Origin: F-183 sp036502165
GTDB lineage: Bacteria > Acidobacteriota > Terriglobia > Bryobacterales > Bryobacteraceae
Length of the DNA stretch: 5,306 nucleotides
Assembly: GCA_036502165.1 (NCBI GenBank)
Contig: DASXZC010000236.1
Coordinates: 1-5,306 of the forward strand
Reading direction: 5' to 3'
Both the position numbers and the translations under genes were made by a program. Position 1 is the first letter of the stretch, and each line of letters begins with the position of its first letter. The notes under the pieces are model-generated. The model was not told the DNA's origin. It worked only from the letters and a program-made list of their open reading frames with translations, and did no database searches. This document shows positions 1-5,306 of this stretch, piece after piece.

Positions 1-1332
1 ATCCCAACCGAGATCGTTGAAGAACGGCCACCACTGCAACATGTCGGGCGGAATCAACTTCACGAGGAGCTGCATGATCCACGAGGCGGAGGCAATGCCG
101 AGCGCGCCACCGAGTATGGAGAGGATGAATCCTTCGGTGACGAATTGGCTGAGGATCCGCGCCTTCGATGCGCCGAGCGCGGTGCGCACGGCCATCTCGC
201 GCGTCCGACTTTCGGATCGCACCAGCAGCAGGCTTGCGACGTTGACGCCCGCGATCAGAAGCAAGAGCGCGGTTCCACTCAGCAGCATGATCAGGATCGG
301 ACGCAGATTCTCGACCATGACGTCGCTGAGCGGCACGAGCTTGGCGCCCCAGCCACGATTCGAAGCCGGGTACTCATGCGCCAATTGGAGCGCAATCGTT
401 TGGAAATTCGCTTGCGCGGTCAAGATCGAGACGCCGTCTTTGAGACGCCCGACCGCATGCATGCCGTGGCAGTTGCGCCGCTCGATGCAGGAGCCTTCGG
501 GATGCAGTGCGGGCCAGAACTCCGCTGTGCTCGCAGCAAAGTGAAAGTGCTGCGGCAGCACGCCGATGATCACGTTCGGGTCGCCACCGAGCATCACAGT
601 CTTGCCGAGGACATCGGGCTTGCCGCCATAACGCTGCTGCCACGCCGCGTAGCTGAGCAGAACGGTTCGGGGTGCGGCGAGTGACGCTTCGCCGTCATGG
701 AAGTCGCGGCCGATGACGGGTGCGACTCCGAGAGTGCGAAAGAACCCGTCGGTTACCTCAAAGCCGGTGACCGATTGCGCGCTGTCGGGCGTGCGCAAAG
801 TGAACGCGTGGTAGCGGTAGGCATCGATCGAGCGAAAGACCTGGTTCAGCTTCTTCCAATCGAGATAGTCGAGATAAGAGGGTCCGCACTGCGAACAATT
901 CTTGTTGAACTCGAACGCCATGATGAGGCGATTGGGATCGCGGTATGGCAAAGGCTTCAATAGCGCGGCGTCGACAAATCCGAAAATGGCGACGCTCGCG
1001 CACATGCCGAGCGCCAGCATGAGGATCGCGGTCGCAGTAAAGCCCGGATTCTTGCGCAACTGCCGCAGCGCGAAGCGCACATCGCCGCGCAGGTTGTCGA
1101 CGACGTTCCATCCACGCGCGTCGCGGCATTCCTCTTTGCGTTGTTCGAGGCCGCTGATCGAATGCAGCGCCGCCTGGCGCGCTTCTTGCGGACTCATTCC
1201 CACTGCGATGTTCTCGTCGATCTGACGCTCGAGGTGATAACGCAGCTCCTCATCGAGTTCGTCTTCCACGCGATGGCGCTTGAACAATGATCGAAGACGT
1301 AGGCGCGTGATGGTCCAGAACCGCATAAGCAT
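1..1332 (-). CDS. ADOP-family FtsX/MacB-type permease with N-terminal prefix domain (3' end cut by window edge)
   Basis: The minus-strand frame from ATG at 1332 stays open for 444 codons to the left edge, so only the N-terminal half is seen. Residues 1-80 are a cytoplasmic prefix typical of many ADOP permeases (EDELDEELRYHLERQ, GMSPQEARQAAL, EECRDARG). A first membrane helix lies at about 98-122, then a MacB-type periplasmic core at about 125-335. Helices at about 345-370 and 400-424 flank the FtsX motif RTREMAVRTALGASKARIL. Full ADOPs have about 800-900 residues with a second FtsX half, expected off the window. The start overlaps the PadR stop (TGATG). No Shine-Dalgarno is visible upstream, which suggests translational coupling; ATG at 1326 in the same frame is an alternative start. 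The family is inferred to be an inner-membrane permease of unknown substrate. The first loop carries C146-x2-C149, and C282-x5-C288 lies later in the core. Confidence 0.93.
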   Translation of the reverse strand, partial: MLMRFWTITRLRLRSLFKRHRVEDELDEELRYHLERQIDENIAVGMSPQEARQAALHSISGLEQRKEECRDARGWNVVDNLRGDVRFALRQLRKNPGFTATAILMLALGMCASVAIFGFVDAALLKPLPYRDPNRLIMAFEFNKNCSQCGPSYLDYLDWKKLNQVFRSIDAYRYHAFTLRTPDSAQSVTGFEVTDGFFRTLGVAPVIGRDFHDGEASLAAPRTVLLSYAAWQQRYGGKPDVLGKTVMLGGDPNVIIGVLPQHFHFAASTAEFWPALHPEGSCIERRNCHGMHAVGRLKDGVSILTAQANFQTIALQLAHEYPASNRGWGAKLVPLSDVMVENLRPILIMLLSGTALLLLIAGVNVASLLLVRSESRTREMAVRTALGASKARILSQFVTEGFILSILGGALGIASASWIMQLLVKLIPPDMLQWWPFFNDLGWD

Positions 1333-1685
1333 CACACTGCGCGGACAATTGTCGAGATGGCTCCTGCGAGGCGTTCCCACTCGGCGGCTTCATGATTGAG
1401 AGCTTTGCGTCCAGCGGCCGTGAGTGTGTAGTATTTGGCGCGCCGGTTGTTGTCGCTGATGGCCCATTCGGAACTGATCCAGCCATTCTGTTCGAGCTTG
1501 TGCAGCGCTGGATATAACGCGCCTTGGCCCACTTGCAGCACTTCGCCGGACATTTGCCGGATGCGCTGCGCGATCGACCAGCCATGGGCGGGTTCGAGTG
1601 CGACGATTTTCAAAATCAGCAGGTCCAGAGTGCCCTGGACGAGGTCAGTCGGTTTGCTCAGATCGTTCCTCTCAGTAACTGACAA
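1332..1685 (-). CDS. PadR-family winged-helix transcriptional regulator (ADOP-associated)
   Basis: This is a 117-residue protein with the compact PadR fold. DLVQGTLDLLILKIVALEP and HGWSIAQRI form the first helices. VGQGALYPALHKLEQNGWI is the recognition helix and start of the wing, followed by the wing strand RRAKYYTLTAAGRKAL and a short C-terminal dimerisation helix (WERLAGAISTIVRAV). Small PadR proteins are usually ligand- or stress-responsive repressors that control their own gene and a neighbouring transporter. Here the stop overlaps the ATG of the ADOP permease downstream, so that permease is the likely target. The coordinates use TTG at 1685, the longest conventional start. It has no Shine-Dalgarno and lies at or upstream of the predicted transcript start. 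CTG at 1661 gives MSKPTDLVQG, a family-like N-terminus, and has GAGAGGAA six bases upstream, so it may be the true start. Confidence 0.92.
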   Translation of the reverse strand: MSVTERNDLSKPTDLVQGTLDLLILKIVALEPAHGWSIAQRIRQMSGEVLQVGQGALYPALHKLEQNGWISSEWAISDNNRRAKYYTLTAAGRKALNHEAAEWERLAGAISTIVRAV

Positions 1686-1709
1686 CAGTCTAAGTCAACA
1701 AGAGGAACG
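1664..1709. promoter_or_regulatory. 9-bp inverted repeat spanning the padR promoter and leader, candidate operator
   Basis: Perfect 9-bp arms CGTTCCTCT (1664-1672) and AGAGGAACG (1701-1709) are 28 bases apart. Seen on the minus strand, the upstream arm fills part of the spacer right after the -35 hexamer, and the downstream arm covers the Shine-Dalgarno-like GAGAGG before the CTG at 1661. The upstream arm lies before the predicted transcript start, so the pair cannot form an mRNA hairpin and would act as DNA. A nested TGAC-N10-GTCA (1680-1697) encloses the -10. Position over its own promoter suggests PadR autoregulation, but this is inference: PadR operators vary and none is known for this protein. 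Confidence 0.42.
1666..1673 (-). promoter_or_regulatory. Shine-Dalgarno-like site supporting a CTG start for padR
   Basis: The minus strand reads GAGAGGAA, CGAT, then CTG at 1661-1659; counted from GAGAGG, the spacing is six bases. No comparable purine run precedes the TTG at 1685. CTG starts are rare in bacteria, so this supports the shorter protein without proving it. Confidence 0.4.
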
Positions 1710-1715
1710 TGTCAA
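1687..1715 (-). promoter_or_regulatory. Sigma-70-type promoter for padR and the downstream ADOP permease
   Basis: On the minus strand a consensus -35 TTGACA (1715-1710) is followed after exactly 17 bases by a -10 TAGACT (1692-1687), which matches TATAAT at four of six positions. Transcription would start near 1680, inside the 5' end of the longest padR frame and about 20 bases before the alternative CTG start. The site sits in the 44-bp gap between the upstream permease stop and padR, so padR and the left permease can be transcribed independently. Confidence 0.6.
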
Positions 1716-1729
1716 TCGAATTTGCCAAG

Positions 1730-2131
1730 TCACTCGAAGCGAAGGGCCGCTATCGGGTCGGCATTGGCGGCTCGGCGAGCGGGTAAATAACAAGCGATAA
1801 GCGCGATTGCGGCAAGGACGAGCGCGACTTCGAAAGAAGTCATCAGATCGATGGGCTTCACTTCAAAGAGCAGCGTCGCGAGCAGGCGCGTGAGGGCAAG
1901 CGACGCGAGGAATCCGCAGGCCAGTCCGGCCCCCGTGAGGATCGCGCCGGAGCGCAGCACCATCGCCAGAACATCGATTCGCGCGGCGCCGAGGGCCATG
2001 CGGATTCCGACTTCGCGAGTGCGCAAGGTCACGCTGTAGGCGATGACTCCGTAGACGCCGACGGCCGCGAGGACAACGGCGAGCACGCCGAACAGGCCGA
2101 TCAACAGCAGTGTGAATTTCCTTTGTGCGAG
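1730..2131 (-). pseudogene. Detached C-terminal FtsX domain of the ADOP permease, downstream of an in-frame TAG
   Basis: This stretch continues the frame of the permease that stops at 2132 and encodes the last 133 residues of a normal ADOP. LAQRKFTLLLIGLFGVLAVV leads into a membrane helix ending GVYGVIAYSV. The conserved RTREVGIRMALGA loop follows, then a second helix (about SGAILTGAGLACGFLASLAL) and a third helix ending IACYLPARRAANADP. The end ALRFE plus TGA at 1732-1730 is the usual family terminus. No other stop or frameshift occurs. If translated separately it could start at TTG 2104 (124 residues) or CTG 2110, which has AAAGGAAA six bases upstream. It is otherwise reached only by readthrough of the TAG. 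It is listed as a pseudogene fragment because the simplest reading is a nonsense mutation in the parent gene. Confidence 0.8.
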
Positions 2132-4150
2132 CTATGACGACAAGTAGTTCTCCAAAGTCTCGACGCGGTAGACGGGTAGCGTGGGATCGACTGCGAGGAA
2201 CGCCGCGCGGACGGCCTTTTCGATCGAAGTCGCATCGACAGCGGTGCGTGCGACGAGCTTGTAGCCAAACGAGACATCCTGAGATTGGGCGACGTAAGCG
2301 GCCAGGCGGGGTTTGGTTTCGAGGCTGTATTGGCGGACGTCGCCGACAATGCCGACGATAGTGATCCAGGGCTTCTTGTCGTCGCGGCCGCCGAGTTGGA
2401 TTTGCTTACCAATGGCCTCCTCACCGGGGAACTGCTCGCGGGCGCAGGTCTCGCTGATGAGGGCGACTCGCGGGGCGTTGGGTCCGTCGGCATCGGTGAA
2501 TAAGCGTCCACGGCGCAGCGGAATTTTCATGACGCCGAAGTAATCCGGCGAGACCGAGTACGTGTCGGCACTCGGCACATCGGACGCAATTTTCGGATGA
2601 CGATCTCGGATGTGAAATCCGTAACGGTCAAAGTCTGTGAACGGAAGCGCGCTCGTCATAGCGGCGCTCTCGACTCCAGGAATGGCGCGGAGCCGCGCGA
2701 GTACGTGGCCGTAATAATCGAGCTCGACACCGGGCTTCTGATAGCGTTCGCCGTAGACGAACGTGTTGAGCGTGAGAACGTTGTGAGCGTCGAATCCAGG
2801 GTCGACGTTGACCAGATGGACGAAGCTCTTTCCGAGCAGCACGGCTCCGACGACCATCACGAACGCAAGCGCGATTTCGGCGATGACGAGCAGGTTGCGA
2901 GGTCCATTCTGTGCGCGGCCGGCGGTCGCTTTGCCGAGATCCTTCAAAGCATCGTTCAGATCGACCTGCGAGGCGCGGAGAGCGGGCAGCAATCCGAACA
3001 GCACGCCCGTCGCGAGGCTGACGGCGAGACTGAACAGGAACACGACCGCGTCCATGCGGACTTCATTCACCCGAGGAATCTCTTTCGGCGCGAGCGATGC
3101 GAGCAGCGATGTCGACCAGGCGGCGAGGAACAGGCCGGCGAGTCCGCCGAGGAGCGAGAGCACGAGGCTTTCGGTGAGCAGTTGCCGAATGAGACGCGCA
3201 CGTCCTGCGCCGAGTGCCGCACGCAGAGCGATTTCGCGTGTGCGTCCGACGGCGCGGGCGAGCATCAGATTGGCGACGTTCGCACAGCCAATCAACAGCA
3301 CGAATCCGACGGCGCCGAGGAGGAGCCAGAGAGCGAGTTTCGCGCGTCCGACGACGTACTCGTGCAAGGGCTCGAATGCGACGGTTGCCTTCGGAGGATA
3401 TGAGGCCGGATATTCGTGGACCAAGCCCGCCATCATCGTCGTCAATTCGGCACGGGCCTGGTCCTCGGACACTCCGGGTTTGAGACGTCCGATGAGATGC
3501 AGATGCTGGCAATCGCGGCAGGCAAACGGGAGACCCAAGGCGTAGCCGAGCGGCATGTAGACTTCCGGCGTCCCGGCAGAGCCTGGGATCTCGAGCGCTC
3601 GTACGCCGGGCGGCAACACACCGACGACCTTGTACGGCGTCTCATTGAATTTGACACTTCGGCCAATGATTCCGGCGTCGGCGCCGAAGCGGCGTCTCCA
3701 CAGGCCGTCGGTGATAATTGCTTCGCGGCGATTGCCGGGTGTGTCTTCTTCCGGAACGAAATTGCGGCCGACCTGCATGGGGATCCGCAGGGTGTCGAAG
3801 AAATCATAGTTCACCCGCATCGCTTGCATCAGCTCGGGCTCGCCATTTTCGACGATGGCTCCGGCGGCGTCGCGGTATAGGGACATGCTTTGGAACGAAT
3901 GATTGAGGCGGCGCCAGTCGTATGCGGTCGTGTAGCCGATCGTCTCGGGGCGCTTCTCGCCGGCATCGGCTTCGGCGAGGGCGATCAGGCGGCCAGGCTG
4001 GTTGTATGGCAGGCGATTCAGCAGCACGGCCTTGACCACGCTGAACATCGCGGTGTTCAAGCCGACGCCGAGCGCGAGGGTGAGAATCGCGACGATCGCG
4101 AAGCCGAGGTTGCGCCGCAAACCGCGGATGGAGAAGACCAGATCGCTCAT
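2132..4150 (-). CDS. ADOP-family FtsX/MacB-type permease, truncated by an in-frame amber codon
   Basis: This gene encodes 672 residues up to the TAG; reading through to 1730 gives 806, a normal length for an ADOP lacking the prefix domain. The protein opens with MSDLVFSIRGLRRNLGF and a first helix at about 17-42. The first MacB-type periplasmic core is at about 45-265. FtsX half one follows, with helices at about 272-297, 325-352 and 367-392 and the motif GRTREIALRAALGAGRARL. A fourth helix at about 420-443 leads to a second periplasmic core at about 447-665, ending in ENYLSS. The TAG removes the last three helices, so the truncated product is probably not a working permease. The start at 4150 was chosen for its strong Shine-Dalgarno; the frame extends to 4273, but those 41 residues lack family features. 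No ATPase or MacA-like partner is adjacent. Transported substrate is unknown. C211-x2-C214 lies in the first periplasmic core. Confidence 0.92.
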   Translation of the reverse strand: MSDLVFSIRGLRRNLGFAIVAILTLALGVGLNTAMFSVVKAVLLNRLPYNQPGRLIALAEADAGEKRPETIGYTTAYDWRRLNHSFQSMSLYRDAAGAIVENGEPELMQAMRVNYDFFDTLRIPMQVGRNFVPEEDTPGNRREAIITDGLWRRRFGADAGIIGRSVKFNETPYKVVGVLPPGVRALEIPGSAGTPEVYMPLGYALGLPFACRDCQHLHLIGRLKPGVSEDQARAELTTMMAGLVHEYPASYPPKATVAFEPLHEYVVGRAKLALWLLLGAVGFVLLIGCANVANLMLARAVGRTREIALRAALGAGRARLIRQLLTESLVLSLLGGLAGLFLAAWSTSLLASLAPKEIPRVNEVRMDAVVFLFSLAVSLATGVLFGLLPALRASQVDLNDALKDLGKATAGRAQNGPRNLLVIAEIALAFVMVVGAVLLGKSFVHLVNVDPGFDAHNVLTLNTFVYGERYQKPGVELDYYGHVLARLRAIPGVESAAMTSALPFTDFDRYGFHIRDRHPKIASDVPSADTYSVSPDYFGVMKIPLRRGRLFTDADGPNAPRVALISETCAREQFPGEEAIGKQIQLGGRDDKKPWITIVGIVGDVRQYSLETKPRLAAYVAQSQDVSFGYKLVARTAVDATSIEKAVRAAFLAVDPTLPVYRVETLENYLSS

Positions 4151-4324
4151 AAGCGCTCCTTTCAGACAGACGGATGACGCACGTGGCGGACCGATCGATT
4201 GCGGCCCATAAATACGGGATGAGGCGGTGTGCTGTTGTCCGGTCCTGGAACCGCGGCGTCCGTCCCCGCACACACATTTAAAAGTGCTAACGAATGGGCG
4301 GGTATGCTCGTCTGTTCCTTATTG
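4151..4324. other. Divergent intergenic region between the ADOP permease and the molybdenum hydroxylase genes
   Basis: Promoters for both directions must lie here or just outside. Toward the permease, the best -10-like element is TATTTA (4214-4209, minus strand), with no good -35. Toward the hydroxylase, TATGCT (4303-4308) could be a -10, giving a leader of about ten bases before the ATG at 4325, again without a clear -35. A 6-bp inverted repeat GTGTGC/GCACAC (4227-4232 and 4268-4273) is present but short. No convincing promoter, operator or terminator can be named. Confidence 0.5.
4156..4162 (-). promoter_or_regulatory. Ribosome binding site of the truncated ADOP permease
   Basis: The minus strand reads AAAGGAG, then five bases (CGCTT), then ATG at 4150-4148. 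This is the strongest Shine-Dalgarno in the window and fixes the start at 4150 rather than at the upstream ATG at 4273. Confidence 0.85.
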
Positions 4325-4792
4325 ATGGCGCGTTTCACGATCACGATCAACAAACATACGAGGACAGTCGAAGCAGCCGCGGGCACACCGCTGCTCTGGG
4401 TTCTGCGCGATGAACTGCAGCTCACCGGGACGAAGTTCGGATGCGGCGTTGGCATCTGCGGAGCGTGCACGGTGCATCGCGATAACCAGGCTGTACGGTC
4501 GTGCCAGATCCCCATCGAGCAGGCGAACGGCAAGAGTTTCACGACGATTGAAGGATTATCGGCGAACGGCGATCATCCTTGCCAGCGCGCATGGCTCGCA
4601 GAGGACGTCGCACAATGCGGCTATTGCCAGGCGGGCATGATCATGACCGCGACGGCGCTGCTGCGGAAGAATTCGAATCCGACGGATGCGCAAATCGATG
4701 CGGCGATGTCGAATTCGATTTGCCGCTGCGGCACGTATGGGCGAATGAAGAGCGCGATCCACAGGGCGGCGGGCGAAATGAGAAAAGCATGA
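4325..4792 (+). CDS. (2Fe-2S)-binding small subunit of a molybdenum hydroxylase, IorA-like
   Basis: This 155-residue protein is of usual length for the family. The N-terminal plant-type ferredoxin domain (1-75) binds one [2Fe-2S] cluster through C40, C45, C48 and C60 (GCGVGICGACTV). The C-terminal all-alpha domain (78-150) binds the second through C98, C101, C133 and C135 (QCGYCQAGM, ICRCGTYGR). All eight ligands are present. Such subunits pass electrons from the molybdenum cofactor in the large subunit to an acceptor; Q97 lies where family members contact the pterin. MARFTITIN matches the usual IorA start, so ATG 4325 was chosen. In-frame GTG 4229 and ATG 4304 would add residues with no family likeness. 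No Shine-Dalgarno precedes 4325. The gene overlaps the large-subunit gene by four bases. It has no signal peptide, so export would be piggyback on the Tat-targeted partner. The substrate is not determined; IorA-like fits better than CoxS-like because no FAD subunit gene lies between. Confidence 0.95.
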   Translation: MARFTITINKHTRTVEAAAGTPLLWVLRDELQLTGTKFGCGVGICGACTVHRDNQAVRSCQIPIEQANGKSFTTIEGLSANGDHPCQRAWLAEDVAQCGYCQAGMIMTATALLRKNSNPTDAQIDAAMSNSICRCGTYGRMKSAIHRAAGEMRKA

Positions 4793-5306
4793 AGATCCCC
4801 TCGTCGCGCCGGACATTCTTGAAGCAGGCGTCGGGCGGACTCATCATCGCCGCCTGTCTGCCGGAAGTCTCGCGCGCGACGGCGGCACGCGGCTTCGATC
4901 CGAATGCGTACATACATATCGCGCCGGATAATACGGTCGCGTTGTGGATGGTGCGATCGGAAATGGGACAGGGCGTGCGGACGACGCTCGCGGTGCTGCT
5001 GGCGGAGGAATTGGAAGTCGATCCGGCCAAAGTCCGGCTCGAGCAGGCGATGCCGGGGCCGCGATTCGACCATATTCGCTTGCGCACGAGCGGCAGCGGC
5101 AGCAGTTCGGAAACTTTTCTGGTATTGAGGAAAGCAGGTGCGGCGGCGCGCGAGATGTTGATCGCGGCGGCGGCGGGGAAGTGGGGCGTCGAGGCATCGA
5201 GTTGCCGCGCGGAATCCGGGAGCGTCATACATACCGCGTCGGGCCGCAGGTTTACGTATGGCGAGTTGGCTGAAGCGGCTGCCGCGCAGGAGATCCCGAA
5301 GAATCC
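4789..5306 (+). CDS. Molybdopterin-binding large subunit of a molybdenum hydroxylase, IorB-like (3' end cut by window edge)
   Basis: The frame opens at ATG 4789, overlapping the small-subunit stop as ATGA, and stays open for 172 codons to the edge; IorB-type subunits usually have about 700-780 residues. Residues 5-13 are a twin-arginine signal (SRRTFLKQ) followed by a hydrophobic stretch GGLIIAAC, predicting folded export to the periplasm. Mature sequence from about 36 has the family opening: YIHIAPDNTVALW, then the conserved RSEMGQGVRTTLAVLLAEEL with the MGQG cofactor-binding motif at 59-62. VDPAKVRLEQA follows, and after it the RTSGSGSSSE segment at 99-108 preceding LRKAGAAAREMLIAAAAGKWGV. 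Family members hydroxylate N-heterocycles or oxidise aldehydes, using water as the oxygen source. The catalytic glutamate is expected off the window, and the substrate cannot be inferred. I20-A-A-C23 resembles a lipobox. Confidence 0.94.
   Translation, partial: MKIPSSRRTFLKQASGGLIIAACLPEVSRATAARGFDPNAYIHIAPDNTVALWMVRSEMGQGVRTTLAVLLAEELEVDPAKVRLEQAMPGPRFDHIRLRTSGSGSSSETFLVLRKAGAAAREMLIAAAAGKWGVEASSCRAESGSVIHTASGRRFTYGELAEAAAAQEIPKN

Noticed and set aside
17..684. Plus-strand open frames of 175 and 179 codons at the left edge
   Set aside because: They are antisense to the left permease, whose minus-strand frame is continuous and matches the family throughout.
374..1129. Minus-strand frames at 374-643 and 758-1129
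   Set aside because: They are out-of-frame shadows of the left permease, Arg-rich with no domain likeness. The true frame runs from 1332 to the edge.
2132..2134. TAG read as pyrrolysine or a reassigned stop
   Set aside because: No pyrrolysine machinery is in view, the family has no special residue at this loop, and a single TAG cannot support a code change.
2597..3545. Long plus-strand open frames of 268 and 245 codons opposite the right permease
   Set aside because: They lie antisense to strongly family-like permease sequence. Their translations are charged or Arg/Ser-rich with no recognisable fold, as GC-rich codon bias produces on the opposite strand.
4151..4273. N-terminal extension of the right permease to ATG 4273
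   Set aside because: The added 41 residues have no transporter likeness, and ATG 4150 has an excellent AAAGGAG at five bases.
4227..4273. GTGTGC/GCACAC inverted repeat in the divergent region as an operator or terminator
   Set aside because: The arms are only 6 bp with a 35-base gap, there is no T-run, and such a match is expected by chance in GC-rich DNA.
4621..5232. Minus-strand frames of about 200 codons opposite the IorB-like gene
   Set aside because: Antisense to a clear molybdopterin-binding subunit; the sequence is Arg/Ala/Pro-rich without family features.

Overview
The window most likely comes from a member of the Acidobacteriota. It carries two large FtsX/MacB-type permeases of the ADOP class (acidobacterial duplicated orphan permease) and a short PadR regulator of the kind usually linked to them. 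The DNA is GC-rich with strong GC-ending codon use. The phylum call is an inference from gene content, not from a marker gene.

Left part, minus strand (about 1-4150). Reading in the direction of transcription, the order is: an ADOP permease starting at 4150; a PadR-family winged-helix regulator (1685 to 1332); and a second ADOP permease that starts at 1332, overlaps the PadR stop as TGATG, and runs off the left edge. PadR and the second permease look like one translationally coupled unit. It has its own promoter in the 44-bp gap (TTGACA-N17-TAGACT), and a perfect 9-bp inverted repeat spans the promoter and the ribosome binding site, a plausible operator. No ATPase or membrane-fusion partner is present, as expected for orphan permeases.

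The main anomaly is in the first ADOP permease. Its reading frame is interrupted at codon 673 of 806 by one in-frame TAG (2134-2132). The frame continues intact through the final FtsX domain to a normal family C-terminus and a TGA at 1730. This is a recent nonsense mutation, a readthrough or split-gene arrangement, or a sequencing error.

Right part, plus strand (4325-5306). A divergently transcribed pair encodes a two-subunit periplasmic molybdenum hydroxylase of the isoquinoline 1-oxidoreductase (IorAB) type. The small [2Fe-2S] subunit is complete with all eight cluster cysteines. The large molybdopterin subunit overlaps it by ATGA, carries a twin-arginine signal, and runs off the right edge. 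The 174-bp divergent region 4151-4324 must hold the promoters for both directions, but no convincing site is visible there. No RNA genes, insertion sequences, CRISPR arrays or terminators were found.
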